This document shows, one piece after another, positions 1-9,601 of a stretch of 64,000 nt of DNA (position 1 is its first letter; each line of letters begins with the position of its first letter). The stretch lies in contig NZ_ARXV01000015.1 in NCBI RefSeq assembly GCF_000756665.1, positions 1 through 64,000 on the forward strand, written 5' to 3'. The stretch is from Alcanivorax nanhaiticus. Its GTDB lineage: Bacteria; Pseudomonadota; Gammaproteobacteria; Pseudomonadales; Alcanivoracaceae. The notes below the pieces were generated by a model. It was not told where the DNA came from. It worked only from the letters and a program-made list of their open reading frames with translations, and made no database searches. Made by a program: the position numbers and the translations under genes.

Positions 1-33
1 CACCGAGTAATTCGTTACCCGGTATCAGAAAAA

Positions 34-57
34 GGGTCGCTTCGGCGGCCCTTTTTT
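34..57 (+). terminator. Rho-independent terminator before the alginate cluster
   Basis: A 7-bp stem (GGGTCGC with GCGGCCC, one G-T pair) closes a TTCG tetraloop at 41-44 and is followed by six T residues. A TAA at 8-10 could be the 3' end of the gene this serves, but too little remains to identify it. Confidence 0.85.
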
Positions 58-361
58 GTTTCTGGCTCTTCTATAGCCTTTTTCTATAAGGCCTCGGCAA
101 GGGTGCCTTTCCTGGTGTGATCTGGTTGGCGAAACGGTGGCCGTTTTGGAGCTGGATGCCCTGTATATTAGCCTTGCGGCTAAGCATTTTTCGTTCGTCT
201 CCAGCTGAGAGTATCGACGCTACAAAAAACCTTCTAGTAAGTCTGTTCCCTTTTAGTGTTACCCCTCTACACATTTTCTCCTCTCCGGCGTTAGATGATC
301 CCCAAGGATTGAGTCGTTGCTCGACCACTTGGAAATGGTTGCTAACTACTGGGGAAAGGGA
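58..361. other. Intergenic region upstream of algD
   Basis: About 300 bases without a convincing gene, presumably holding the alginate operon promoter and leader. A weak inverted repeat (AAGGC at 88-92, GCCTT at 105-109) and a TATATT at 164-169 that could be a -10 box are visible, but no matching -35 box. I looked for an AlgU/sigma-22 promoter like that of Pseudomonas algD (GAACTT, 16-17 bases, TCTGA) and found no good match. Confidence 0.5.
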
Positions 362-1675
362 ATGTCCACTATCTCAATTTTCGGGCTGGGCTATGTTGGC
401 GCAGTCTGCACCGCCTGCTTCGCCAAAAAAGGTCACACGGTTATCGGCATGGATGTCAGCGAGGGCAAGGTTGCCCAGGTTCGGCGTGGTGAATCTCCCA
501 TTGTGGAGGATCAGCTGGGCGAGCTGTTGTCAGAAGGTGTGGCCAGCGGCCGAATTACGGCGACCACGAATGCCCAACAAGCCGTAGCTGACAGTCAGGT
601 CTCCTTTGTCTGTGTGGGTACGCCGAGCGATGAAAGCGGCTTCCTCAATACCCGTTATCTCAAGGCGGTGTGTGAGGATATTGGCCTGGCCTTGCGTAAC
701 AAGGACGAGGTGCATCTGGTGGTTATCCGCAGCACGGTGCTGCCCGGTCTGGTCCGCGGTGAGCTTTTGCCGATTCTGGAAGAGGCGTCTGGCAAAAAGG
801 CAGGCGTTGATTTCCTGTTGGCAGTGAATCCAGAGTTTCTGCGCGAATCCACTGCCATCTACGATTTCTTTAATCCTCCCATGACCGTTGTTGGTGGCAT
901 GAATGAGGAGGCGTCGGATGCCTTGGCCGCCCTTTATGAAGGGCTTGATGCTCCGCTGGTGAAGATGGCGCTGGAAGAGGCCGAACTGGTGAAGTATGCC
1001 TGTAACTCCTGGCACGCCACCAAGGTGTCGTTCGCCAACGAGATCGGCAATATCGCCAAGCAGGCCGGAGTCGACGGACGGCGGGTCATGGAAGTGGTGT
1101 GCATGGACAACAAGCTGAATCTGTCCAGCTACTACATGAAGCCCGGTTTCGCCTATGGGGGCTCCTGCTTGCCCAAGGATGTGCGCGCCCTGAATGCCTG
1201 GTGCGCCAAAGTGTCGTTGCCATCGCCTCTGCTGGCATCCCTGTCCAGCAGTAATGACAACCAGGTTGACCGCGCCATGACCATGATCCGGGAATCCGGC
1301 ATGAAGAAGGTGGGCATGCTCGGACTCAGCTTCAAGCCGGGTACGGATGACCTGCGCGAAAGCCCACTGGTAAGTCTCGCCGCCAGACTGGTTGCTGAGG
1401 GCTATCAACTGGCCATCTACGATAGCAACGTCAGCTATGCCACTCAGCACAGTCCCGTGGCTGAGCAGTTGTGGAGTAGCTATGGGGAGCTGTTCAAATG
1501 TCTGGTGGATGACATGGATCAGCTGGTGGACGATAGCGAAGTGGTGGTGGTTGGTCATGCTATTTCGACCTTCAAGGCGGTGGCAGATACGGTTAACAGT
1601 GGTCGCTTGCTGATTGATCTGTGTGGCTACCTGCCCGGGGTTTCCAGCGCTGACCGCCAGGGTATTTGCTGGTAA
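362..1675 (+). CDS. algD: GDP-mannose 6-dehydrogenase AlgD
   Basis: Oxidises GDP-mannose with NAD+ to GDP-mannuronate, the committed cytoplasmic step of alginate synthesis. The 437-residue product matches the usual length of about 436. It opens with a Rossmann motif (FGLGYVG, residues 8-14) and carries the UDP-glucose/GDP-mannose dehydrogenase active-site motif GGSCLPKD with catalytic Cys269, followed by the C-terminal FKPGTDDLRESP signature. The ATG at 362 is preceded by a GGGGAAAGGG ribosome-binding site at 351-360; an upstream in-frame start at 317 lacks one. It is the first gene of a ten-gene plus-strand alginate run and is followed after 5 bases by alg8. Confidence 0.97.
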   Translation: MSTISIFGLGYVGAVCTACFAKKGHTVIGMDVSEGKVAQVRRGESPIVEDQLGELLSEGVASGRITATTNAQQAVADSQVSFVCVGTPSDESGFLNTRYLKAVCEDIGLALRNKDEVHLVVIRSTVLPGLVRGELLPILEEASGKKAGVDFLLAVNPEFLRESTAIYDFFNPPMTVVGGMNEEASDALAALYEGLDAPLVKMALEEAELVKYACNSWHATKVSFANEIGNIAKQAGVDGRRVMEVVCMDNKLNLSSYYMKPGFAYGGSCLPKDVRALNAWCAKVSLPSPLLASLSSSNDNQVDRAMTMIRESGMKKVGMLGLSFKPGTDDLRESPLVSLAARLVAEGYQLAIYDSNVSYATQHSPVAEQLWSSYGELFKCLVDDMDQLVDDSEVVVVGHAISTFKAVADTVNSGRLLIDLCGYLPGVSSADRQGICW

Positions 1676-1680
1676 CTGCC

Positions 1681-3147
1681 ATGAAAAACCTCGGCGAATG
1701 GCTGTTGTGGCTATCTGTGGTCATGGGGCTTGGGCTGTTGATCGAGCCCGCCTACCTGGATAGTGGCGACAAAAAGTTTATTTTGCTCATCGGTGCCATC
1801 GGCCTGTGGCGATATTCCATTGGCGGCATGCATCTGTTGCGCGGTGTCTGGTTTATGCGGGTCACCTTTCCTGCCATGCGCAGAACCATTGCCCGCAATC
1901 CTGATGCTTATGCGCCCAGCCATGTGTATCTGGTCGTTACCAGCTTTCGTATCCCGGCGGACACCACCTGGAATGTGTATTCCAGCGTGTTCCGGGAAGC
2001 GGTGAATTGCGGTGTAGCGGCCACAGTGGTGGTATCGATTGTGGAGCGCGCAGATGAAAACCTGATTCGCCAGTGCCATCGTGCGTTTGATCCTGGTGGG
2101 GTGGTCAAGCTGATCATCTGTCGTGCCAGGGGTACCGGCAAGAGAGACGGGCTGGCGCTAGCGTTTCGGGCTGTCAGCCGGACCATGCCGGACAGGGATG
2201 CAGTAGTCGGAGTGGTGGACGGTGACACCATGCTGGCGCCGGATTGCGTGCGGGACTCGGTCTGCTTTTTCGGGTTGATGCCGAATCTTGGTGGACTCAC
2301 CACCAACGAGCAATGCGTGGTGCGTGGTAGCCGGATCATGCGTGACTGGCACACCATGCGCTTTGCCCAGCGTCATCTGAATATGTGCTCCATGGCGTTG
2401 TCCCACCGGGTGCTGACCATGACCGGGCGGATGTCATTCTTTCGTGCTGCGGTGCTGACCGCACCGGAATTCATCGCCGATGTGGAATCTGATCACCTCC
2501 AGCATTGGCGCCTGGGGAAATTCCGTTTTCTCACTGGCGATGATAAATCCAGCTGGAACTCCTTGATGACACTGGGCTGGGACACCTTCTATGTGCCGGA
2601 TGCGCACACTCTGACGGTGGAGCATCCGCCCCATCATCGTTTTGTTCCTGCCACCTTGCAGTTGATGTTCCGCTGGTATGGCAATTCCCTGCGTCAGAAT
2701 CTGCGAGCCACCCGCTTGGGATGGCGCAGGTTGGGATTGTTTACCACCTTTGTGTTGTACGACCAGCGCATCAGCATGTGGACCTGCCTGATCGGGTTGA
2801 CCGCGGCCTTGATGATGGCGTCCCTGCAGAACTGGCAATTATTTGCGGTTTACCTGTTCTGGATATCGCTGTCCCGCACTTTTGTGGCGCTGTTGCTGAC
2901 AGTGACCTGTCACCCGGTTGGGCCGTTGTATCCGGTGTTGCTGTATTACAACCAGGTGGTGGGTTCTCTGGTCAAGATTTTCGCGTTGTTTCATCTCGAC
3001 AGGCAAAGCTGGACGAGACAGAAAACCACGCTTTCAACCCAGAATGCAGGCTTTGACGTGGTGCTTAACCGTATCAGTTCAAAAACCATGCTGTTTTCAG
3101 CAGGTAGCCTGTTTGTTTGTTTGATGATGCTACTGACAGGTAGCTAG
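1681..3147 (+). CDS. alg8: Alginate polymerase catalytic subunit Alg8
   Basis: Inner-membrane family 2 glycosyltransferase that polymerises mannuronate from GDP-mannuronate, with Alg44 as c-di-GMP-sensing partner. The 488 residues are close to the family length of about 494. Two N-terminal membrane segments (about 7-24 and 33-50) precede the cytoplasmic GT domain with DGD at 180-182, GDD at 286-288 and a QLMFRW element at 327-332. Several hydrophobic segments follow. The ATG at 1681 was chosen. A TTG at 1666 has a slightly better ribosome-binding site and would overlap algD by 10 bases. Membership of the alginate operon makes the assignment secure. Confidence 0.95.
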   Translation: MKNLGEWLLWLSVVMGLGLLIEPAYLDSGDKKFILLIGAIGLWRYSIGGMHLLRGVWFMRVTFPAMRRTIARNPDAYAPSHVYLVVTSFRIPADTTWNVYSSVFREAVNCGVAATVVVSIVERADENLIRQCHRAFDPGGVVKLIICRARGTGKRDGLALAFRAVSRTMPDRDAVVGVVDGDTMLAPDCVRDSVCFFGLMPNLGGLTTNEQCVVRGSRIMRDWHTMRFAQRHLNMCSMALSHRVLTMTGRMSFFRAAVLTAPEFIADVESDHLQHWRLGKFRFLTGDDKSSWNSLMTLGWDTFYVPDAHTLTVEHPPHHRFVPATLQLMFRWYGNSLRQNLRATRLGWRRLGLFTTFVLYDQRISMWTCLIGLTAALMMASLQNWQLFAVYLFWISLSRTFVALLLTVTCHPVGPLYPVLLYYNQVVGSLVKIFALFHLDRQSWTRQKTTLSTQNAGFDVVLNRISSKTMLFSAGSLFVCLMMLLTGS

Positions 3148-3188
3148 TAACGCCGCGCCTGCAAGTTTGGGGATAAGCAGGAGCGGTC

Positions 3189-4340
3189 ATGGAGGGAAGG
3201 ATCATGGAAGAGAAAAAGGTTCGCCAGGTGCATGAGTCACAGGAAGAGCGCCAGCATGTGCGCGTCAGGTTGCAGGGAAGCCTGCGGCTGCGCATGCAGA
3301 GTCCGGTCAAGGGGATTTTTTCACTGGAGGATGTGTCGCTGGGTGGATTGTCGTTCATTGCCGGTCAGGTCAATCTGGCGCCCGGTACGCTCTGCCATGG
3401 TGAAATCGTTTTTCGCCTGGGGCGGGCAAATCTGTCCATGCCGGTGAGCTTCAAGGTCATCTATCAGCAAGACAGTAGTCAGCGAGTGGGTGGTCAATAC
3501 ACCGTGATTGATCAGCAGAACACCGATCTGTTGAGGCTGTTAATCAGTAATTATCTGGCCGGTGAACTCACCGAACTGGATGACGTGATCGACAACATGA
3601 AGCGGGAAAACTATGTGGCCACCCGCAAAGGCAAGCAAAAGCCGGCAGCAAGAGGCTGGCTGGACCGGGCGCGGGCCATGTTTGGCAGCTTGCTGTTTTT
3701 TGTCGCTGGCCTGCTGGCGTTTCTGGTGGTGGCTTACAAGCTTTATCAGCATGCCTTCCTGACTCGGGCTGATGATGCCTGGGTATCCTTGCCGGGCAAA
3801 ACGGTGATGATGCCGGAAAACGGCTATGTGCAACTTCTGTTGCCGGAAGGGGCGACCCAGGTAGAGCGTGGCCAGCCGCTGCTGACCGTATCGTCCCGCC
3901 TGGTGGCGCGCCTGAATAATGGCGTCTTGCTCGATAATTTGGATCCCAGGCAGGTGAGGGCGCTTGTCGATGCGGCGGTTTTCGAGGTCACGCTGAATAG
4001 CCCCTGCGATTGTGATATCGCCGACCTGATGGTGCGCGATGGCGAGTTTGTCCAGGAAGATACTGCGTTGATGCAGCTGGTGGATCCCAGTGGTCCGGCT
4101 TTGGTGACAGCGCTGTTTGAGGGGAATGCAGATTCGCTGGGGGCGGCTGTCGGTGATGCCGTTACGGTTCGCTTTATGGACGGTGAAATCGATGCGCAGG
4201 CGACGATCAGCCAACTGGTTCGCGACGAGGAAAGCGGTTGGTTGCGCATGCAGATCGTGACCCGGCGTGAGCTGTCCACTTCCGATCAGAACCAGCCTGT
4301 CAGTGTCACGGTGCATCCGGCATGGCTTCCCGTCTTGTAA
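3189..4340 (+). CDS. alg44: Alginate co-polymerase Alg44 (PilZ and HlyD-like domains)
   Basis: Binds c-di-GMP and activates Alg8, and its periplasmic part links synthesis to export. The N-terminal PilZ domain shows the RxxxR motif (R21 to R25) and DxSxxG (D48, S50, G53), the residues that bind c-di-GMP in this family. One membrane helix lies at about 165-183, and a membrane-fusion-protein-like periplasmic domain follows. Length 383 residues against about 389 in Pseudomonas. The ATG at 3189 has AGGAG five bases upstream. An ATG at 3204, with GGAGGG seven bases upstream, is equally plausible and would give 378 residues. Confidence 0.95.
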   Translation: MEGRIMEEKKVRQVHESQEERQHVRVRLQGSLRLRMQSPVKGIFSLEDVSLGGLSFIAGQVNLAPGTLCHGEIVFRLGRANLSMPVSFKVIYQQDSSQRVGGQYTVIDQQNTDLLRLLISNYLAGELTELDDVIDNMKRENYVATRKGKQKPAARGWLDRARAMFGSLLFFVAGLLAFLVVAYKLYQHAFLTRADDAWVSLPGKTVMMPENGYVQLLLPEGATQVERGQPLLTVSSRLVARLNNGVLLDNLDPRQVRALVDAAVFEVTLNSPCDCDIADLMVRDGEFVQEDTALMQLVDPSGPALVTALFEGNADSLGAAVGDAVTVRFMDGEIDAQATISQLVRDEESGWLRMQIVTRRELSTSDQNQPVSVTVHPAWLPVL

Positions 4341-5668
4341 TCCTTTGCCTGCTGGGTGGCTTGTCGGCCTGTCAGATGCCTGCGGATACCAATACTGCCC
4401 GGTATCTATTGGCCCAGGGCAATACCCAGCAGGCACGGGAGCAGCTGCGTGAGTTGGCGGAAGCGGGAGATGCGGCCGCCCAGGTGGAATATGGCAAGTT
4501 GCTGGCGGCGGAGCAGGGCGCCGATCCGGCGCAAGCCATGGTCTGGTATCAGCGCGCCTGGCAACAACATGACTACCGTGCCGGGCCGGCCAGCTTGCGC
4601 CTGTTCAAGCGTTACCAGGGAAGCCTGGCGTTCGGCGAAGCTCGCGCCCGGGAGCTGCTTGCGCCGCTGCGCCCTCGTGAAAGTGAAGAGGATTTGCGGC
4701 TGGCACTCGATGTGGTGGCGCTTTATCCCGGTGCGGCCACCGATCAGCAATGGCAGGAGTGGCTGCGGCTGTATCGTCGTAGTTGTGTGATGGATTGTTA
4801 TTTCGAAACCTATGCCGGCCGCTATGCCCAGCACAAAGACAATGTTGAGCAGGCGGAAGCAATGTACGCCCGGGCGCTGCACCGGGATCCTCGGGCGGTG
4901 GAATACCTGCAGGATATGCATTGGCAGAATGGCACGCCGGAACGTTTTGTTGCCCTGATGCAGGACCTGGAAGGCGATGTTTCTCTGGACGGCGCGTACT
5001 GTCTGCGCGTGGCCACCCTGATCAAGGCAAATGCCACCGCAGCAGAGCATGATCCTTCTGTGATGCGCTGGCTCCAGCGTGCGGCAGATAACGGCGAGCC
5101 GCAGGCTTTGTCCGAACAGCTGCGCTACATGCTGTCCTGGCCGAACTTTTATTCCCATCGTGATTTTACCGCCAAGGTAGCGGAGCTGATGCCGCTGGAT
5201 CCGGCGGTGGCCACTTTTTTTCGGGCCCAGGGGGACATGCAGTCGGGCTGGTATGCGCTGCGGCCAGAGCGCGCCAGGGATGATCTGGAAAAGCTGGTGA
5301 GTCAGGGGATGACACAGGCTCTGATGCCGCTGGGTACGCTCTATCAAAGTGGGTTTCTGGGGGAGGCGGACATGGAACGTGCGGTGATGTATTACACGCG
5401 GGCGGCAGAAGCCGGGATGGCTGAGGGTGATGCGTCACTATCGTCCCTTTATGCAACCGGGAGGGGGGTAATGCGGGATCCGATTCGCGCTTATGCCCAC
5501 AAGGAGGCCAGCAAGGTGCTGCTGCCCCGCACCGCACGGCAGGAGAGTGATGAGAGGCTGGAGTTGCCGGAGGCTTTGCAGCCCGCTGCAGATCAGGCTG
5601 CGCAGAAGTTGGTTGCGCAGCGTCGTCGTTGGCTGGAGGAGCAGTTCCATGTCGCGATTACGCCTTAG
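4322..5668 (+). CDS. algK: Alginate export lipoprotein AlgK (TPR/Sel1-like repeats)
   Basis: Outer-membrane lipoprotein scaffold that helps localise the AlgE porin and joins the periplasmic alginate complex. A lipoprotein signal ends in LSAC with Cys17 as the lipidated residue. The rest is helical repeat sequence with Sel1-like units, for example ALMPLGTLYQSG and DASLSSLYATGRGV near the C terminus. Length 448 residues, close to Pseudomonas AlgK. The start overlaps the end of alg44 by 19 bases, indicating translational coupling. Confidence 0.92.
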   Translation: MASRLVILCLLGGLSACQMPADTNTARYLLAQGNTQQAREQLRELAEAGDAAAQVEYGKLLAAEQGADPAQAMVWYQRAWQQHDYRAGPASLRLFKRYQGSLAFGEARARELLAPLRPRESEEDLRLALDVVALYPGAATDQQWQEWLRLYRRSCVMDCYFETYAGRYAQHKDNVEQAEAMYARALHRDPRAVEYLQDMHWQNGTPERFVALMQDLEGDVSLDGAYCLRVATLIKANATAAEHDPSVMRWLQRAADNGEPQALSEQLRYMLSWPNFYSHRDFTAKVAELMPLDPAVATFFRAQGDMQSGWYALRPERARDDLEKLVSQGMTQALMPLGTLYQSGFLGEADMERAVMYYTRAAEAGMAEGDASLSSLYATGRGVMRDPIRAYAHKEASKVLLPRTARQESDERLELPEALQPAADQAAQKLVAQRRRWLEEQFHVAITP

Positions 5669-7028
5669 TGCCGTTGCCGTTCTGTGGTCGTTGCTTGCTA
5701 TGAGCGCCCTGGCCGATCCGCTGCCGCGTCATACCTATGACCAGCGGCTGTACTTCAGTGCCGGGGAGGCCCCGGAGTACACCAGGTTGTTCCTCAATGA
5801 GGAAACCGAGCCCAATGGTTTGATCCGCTATGAGCCCCGTTATTACTGGCGCAGTGGTGATACCGAATGGCACCGCTGGGACGCCCAGGTGCGCGCCAAA
5901 TTGCTGTTGGCGGTAGGGAGGCCGAGCAGCTTGCAGGCGGATGATAATGGTCGTATTCGCGAGGATGAGCACTATGTAGAGCTGCGCGATGTCTGGGTGC
6001 GCCGGCGTATGTTGTTTGGATCGCCATCGCTGTCGTTAGGCTTGGGGCGCCAATCCTACAAGGACGAGGAAGGGGTGATCTGGGACCTGCCGCTGGAAAG
6101 TCTCAATCTGGATTATCAGTCCAGTCTTTGGCGGGCGCACCTGGTTGCCGGTCAGCAGCTGACCACTTTCCGCTCCGACGACTCGGACCTGGATCCGCGA
6201 GACGAAGATATTTTCAGGGTGCTGGCGGGTGTGGGCAAACAGTGGATGCCCGGCCACTGGTGGGATCTGCAGCTGCATTATCAGGATGATCGTTCCGGCG
6301 ATCAGGTCGAGCGGCTGGAAGGGCTGTTGGATGTGCGGGATTTCACCGGCTATTGGGCGGGAATTCGCCTGCATGGTGAAGGTGGTTATGCGCCGGTGGT
6401 GGGCTATACCGTCAACGCCTTGTTCCAGGAAGGCGATCTTGAGCGCTATGCCATTGATGGTGCAGGAAGCCGCATTGACAGTGAAGACAGGGTGCAGGGC
6501 TACCTGATCCAGGGCGAGCTGTTTGGCCGGATGGACAGCTTGAGCTGGCGTCCGGGATTTGGCGTGCGGGTCGCAACCACGGATGAACCGGACTACGCGG
6601 TGAATGATGGTTACTTTCAAAGCCGGGTGCAGAGCAATCGTCGGCCTGGAGTCGCGGATTTGTCCACTGGTCCACTGGGCGATCTGCTCGACTATGAAAT
6701 GAATAATCTGGCCTATGCCGCGGCCTGGTATCGGCAGCAGTTGTGGCCCCGGGCGGAGCTGGAGGTGCTGGCGGGTTCCCTGCAAAGACTGAATGACACC
6801 ATTCGGGTCAATAGCCAGATCCGCAACCCGCTGGTGGATGGCGAGTCGCATCTGGGGGACGTGGTCAATGTGGCGCTGGGGTGGCGATCATTCCCGCTGG
6901 CGTTATCCGAGCGCCGACAGATGCAGGTGTCAGCCAGATTGAGCTACTCGGCGTTTGAAATGGGGGATGCCTATCAACGGGCAGAGCAGATTCACCAAAT
7001 CCTGTTTGTTATCGCAGGGAGGTGGTAA
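5649..7028 (+). CDS. algE: Outer-membrane alginate exporter AlgE
   Basis: Beta-barrel porin through which alginate leaves the cell. A Sec signal peptide (MSRLRLSAVAVLWSLLAMSA) ends near residue 22. The mature protein has the alternating aromatic and charged strand pattern of a barrel, including early Tyr/Arg-rich strands such as YEPRYYWRSG, and ends in an aromatic-terminal strand (FVIAGRW). The 459 residues are somewhat shorter than the 490 of Pseudomonas AlgE. The ATG at 5649 has a GGAGGAG ribosome-binding site upstream and lies 20 bases inside algK. In Pseudomonas algG follows algE; here algI does. Confidence 0.93.
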   Translation: MSRLRLSAVAVLWSLLAMSALADPLPRHTYDQRLYFSAGEAPEYTRLFLNEETEPNGLIRYEPRYYWRSGDTEWHRWDAQVRAKLLLAVGRPSSLQADDNGRIREDEHYVELRDVWVRRRMLFGSPSLSLGLGRQSYKDEEGVIWDLPLESLNLDYQSSLWRAHLVAGQQLTTFRSDDSDLDPRDEDIFRVLAGVGKQWMPGHWWDLQLHYQDDRSGDQVERLEGLLDVRDFTGYWAGIRLHGEGGYAPVVGYTVNALFQEGDLERYAIDGAGSRIDSEDRVQGYLIQGELFGRMDSLSWRPGFGVRVATTDEPDYAVNDGYFQSRVQSNRRPGVADLSTGPLGDLLDYEMNNLAYAAAWYRQQLWPRAELEVLAGSLQRLNDTIRVNSQIRNPLVDGESHLGDVVNVALGWRSFPLALSERRQMQVSARLSYSAFEMGDAYQRAEQIHQILFVIAGRW

Positions 7029-7030
7029 TC

Positions 7031-8449
7031 ATGGTGTTTTCATCCAACCTGTTTGTGTTTCTTTTTTTGCCGCTATTTCTGGCAGCGTATTACCTGACGC
7101 CAACCCGATGGCGGAACTGGACGATCCTGATCGGGAGTTATCTGTTCTATGCCTGGTGGCGCCCGGACTTTCTGCTGTTATTTGTGGCGATCACCCTGTG
7201 GAACTATCTGTTTGCATTGGCGATTGATAAATACCGTGATCATCCACGGTGTTTCTACTGGCTGGTGCTCGGAGTAGTGGGAGATCTGGCGGCACTGGGT
7301 TATTTCAAATACGCCAACTTCGGGGTGGAAAGCATCAGCGCGATGATGGTGTCGGTGGGGCTGAATCCCTTCTTTCTGGAAAAGATCATCCTGCCGCTGG
7401 GTATTTCCTTTTACACCTTTCAGGCATTGGCCTACCTGGTGGATGTATACCGTGGGGATGCCAAACCCACCCGCAGCTTTATCAACTTTGCTGCTTTTAT
7501 CTCGTTCTTCCCACAGCTGATTGCCGGCCCCATTTTGCGCTACCGCAATCTGGAGCGTCAGTTCGAGCAGCGGACTCACTCCATGGAATTGTTTTCATTG
7601 GGGGCCAGTCGCTTTCTGTTGGGGTTTATCAAGAAGGTATTGATCGCAGACAGCATCGCACCGGTGGCAGCCTACCTGATGGCGACACCTGAACCGGGTG
7701 TGATTGATGGTGTGTTTGCGGTGGTGATTTCGACGCTGCAACTGTACTTCGATTTTTCCGGCTACTCCGACATGGCCATTGGTCTGGGCATGATGATGGG
7801 GTTCAAGTTTCAGGAAAATTTCAATCAGCCTTTTGTTTGTCAGAGTGTCACGGAATTCTGGCAGCGCTGGCATATCACCTTGTCGCAATGGTTGCGTGAC
7901 TACCTGTACCGGCCGTTGAAGAAAACATTGGGCTGGCCGGTATCGGCAGCGACCTTTACCACCTTGACGCTGGCGGGCCTGTGGCATGGTGCGGATCTGG
8001 CGTTTGTGCTCTGGGGGGCTGCTCTGGGGGGGATGATGGTGCTGGAACGGCGACTTGGCTGGGTGACGACCATGTCGACGCCCTATTCCCTGTGGAAGAA
8101 CTATCGAGCCCAGGCTTTTCTGTGGTTCATCTGGCCGTTGTTCCTGGTCGGGAATGTGGATGGTGCCTGGAACATCATGTCAGGTCTGCTGGGACTTAAC
8201 GGTTGGGGCAGCCTGGATAACCTGATGTTGTGGGTTTCACCCGTCACATTGCTGTTCTGCCTGGTGGCGCTGTGCTGGGACCGTGCCAGTGCGTATTACA
8301 ACAAGCGTTTCTACCTGGGGCTGGACAAGAACAACATTTTCCAGAATGTGAGTGGCTGGCGTGTTCCGGTGTTGTGGTGTGGTTTCTTGCTGGCGGTAAC
8401 GCGGCTATCCGCCGAATCGTTTTCGCCCTTTCTGTATTTTCAGTTTTAA
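7031..8449 (+). CDS. algI: Alginate O-acetyltransferase AlgI (MBOAT family)
   Basis: Multi-pass inner-membrane MBOAT protein thought to pass acetyl groups from a cytoplasmic donor to AlgJ and AlgX in the periplasm. The 472-residue product is hydrophobic throughout and carries the family signatures QLYFDFSGYSDMAIGLG (residues 237-253), WQRWHITLSQWLRDYLYRPL and LWHGAD, whose His319 corresponds to the essential MBOAT histidine. The ATG at 7031 follows GGGAGGTGG and lies only 2 bases past the algE stop. The acetylation genes follow algE directly here, unlike the Pseudomonas order. Confidence 0.95.
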   Translation: MVFSSNLFVFLFLPLFLAAYYLTPTRWRNWTILIGSYLFYAWWRPDFLLLFVAITLWNYLFALAIDKYRDHPRCFYWLVLGVVGDLAALGYFKYANFGVESISAMMVSVGLNPFFLEKIILPLGISFYTFQALAYLVDVYRGDAKPTRSFINFAAFISFFPQLIAGPILRYRNLERQFEQRTHSMELFSLGASRFLLGFIKKVLIADSIAPVAAYLMATPEPGVIDGVFAVVISTLQLYFDFSGYSDMAIGLGMMMGFKFQENFNQPFVCQSVTEFWQRWHITLSQWLRDYLYRPLKKTLGWPVSAATFTTLTLAGLWHGADLAFVLWGAALGGMMVLERRLGWVTTMSTPYSLWKNYRAQAFLWFIWPLFLVGNVDGAWNIMSGLLGLNGWGSLDNLMLWVSPVTLLFCLVALCWDRASAYYNKRFYLGLDKNNIFQNVSGWRVPVLWCGFLLAVTRLSAESFSPFLYFQF

Positions 8450-8461
8450 CAGGAGGTTGCC

Positions 8462-9601
8462 ATGATCCCGATGAAGCAGGCATCTCTAATCAATGGTTGG
8501 CTTTTTCTGGTAGCCATCTTTGCCGGTTTTTTATCGTTGCTGTATCCGGTGGGGCATTTCTTTGTCAGCGAACCTGCTGCCTGGCAGCAATTTCGTAAAG
8601 GCGAGTTGGTACGCAAGCTCGAGCGACGGGTGGATGAAGAATTTGTGCTGAGAAAACCGTCAATTGCGTTCTGGGCCGATACCAGCTTTCTGCTGTTTAA
8701 GGCTGGCCGGCCCGGTGTGTTGGTCGGAGAGAAAGACTGGCTGTTCACCCGCGAAGAATACTATTACGACAGCCGCAGTGAGCGGTTACTGGCAGATAAT
8801 CTTGCTGAACTGTCGGCGGCGGTCTGTGTGCTGGAAGACCTTGGCAAGCAGGTGCTGCTGGTACCGGTGCCCGCCAAGCGGCGGCTATATCCGCAATGGA
8901 GTGCGCGGCCTGTCTCGACCGGGATGGACTCCCTCTACCAGCGCATTACCGAGGCGTTCAGTGAATCGCATATTGCCTGGGTGGATAGTCTTGGGTTGAT
9001 GCAAAGTGCGGCACGACAGGGCGAGGTATTCATGCGCACGGATACCCACTGGAGTCCTCTTGGTGCCCAGGTAGTGGCCGCTGGTGTCGCCTCCAATCTT
9101 GCCCTGACCGGATCTCATCACTATGAAACCCGGGAACTTCAGGTTGAGCCCTATGAAGGGGATTTGTTGCGTTATCTGCCCACCAGTGAAGGCGTGGGGC
9201 CCACGCGCAAGGAACCCCTGGTGCGTTATGAGACAGCAGCAGTAGAACAGATGCTGGATGCGCAGGCCCTGCTGGGGGATGAGCTGCCACCTGTGGCTTT
9301 GGTTGGCACCAGCTACAGCGCCATGGATGAATGGCACTTTCCTGGCTTCCTCAAGCAGCAGTTGAGTGAAGATGTGCTGGTGTATGCGTTGGAAGCGCAA
9401 GGGCCTTTTGCGGCCATGCGTGAATTTCTGGATGGGCCCGCTGCCAGGGATGAGCGGGTGAAGTATGTGCTCTGGGAAGTGCCGGAACGGGCGCTGATTC
9501 AATCAATGGAACCGATTGTGAGGGGAGAACATCATGCGTGCATGGATCGCGACACTGGTCATGCTGCTGAGCTTGCCGGTATGGGCAGCCCAGGACGGTA
9601 A
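8462..9601 (+). CDS. algJ: Alginate O-acetyltransferase AlgJ (SGNH-like)
   Basis: Periplasmic, membrane-anchored SGNH-type acetyltransferase of the alginate acetylation system. An uncleaved signal anchor spans residues 12-31. The catalytic D-x-H motif is DTHWSP (Asp194, His196), and the nucleophile lies in VGTSYS (Ser284 or Ser286). Length 379 residues against about 391 in Pseudomonas. AGGAGG lies six bases before the ATG. The last 68 bases overlap algF, so the C-terminal tail of about 22 residues is encoded in the region that also encodes the AlgF signal peptide. Confidence 0.93.
   Translation: MIPMKQASLINGWLFLVAIFAGFLSLLYPVGHFFVSEPAAWQQFRKGELVRKLERRVDEEFVLRKPSIAFWADTSFLLFKAGRPGVLVGEKDWLFTREEYYYDSRSERLLADNLAELSAAVCVLEDLGKQVLLVPVPAKRRLYPQWSARPVSTGMDSLYQRITEAFSESHIAWVDSLGLMQSAARQGEVFMRTDTHWSPLGAQVVAAGVASNLALTGSHHYETRELQVEPYEGDLLRYLPTSEGVGPTRKEPLVRYETAAVEQMLDAQALLGDELPPVALVGTSYSAMDEWHFPGFLKQQLSEDVLVYALEAQGPFAAMREFLDGPAARDERVKYVLWEVPERALIQSMEPIVRGEHHACMDRDTGHAAELAGMGSPGR

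Noticed and set aside
1..10. Possible end of tuf at the window start
   Set aside because: EF-Tu is usual upstream of S10, but the last codons before the TAA (Thr-Glu) do not fit the usual EF-Tu end and too few bases remain to decide.
58..361. Possible riboswitch or AlgU promoter before algD
   Set aside because: No c-di-GMP riboswitch core and no GAACTT...TCTGA pair could be found by eye; only weak short repeats are present.
530..1558. Long minus-strand reading frame (342 codons) opposite algD
   Set aside because: It lies wholly inside algD, shows His/Gln-rich sequence typical of antisense frames in GC-rich genes and has no homology signature.
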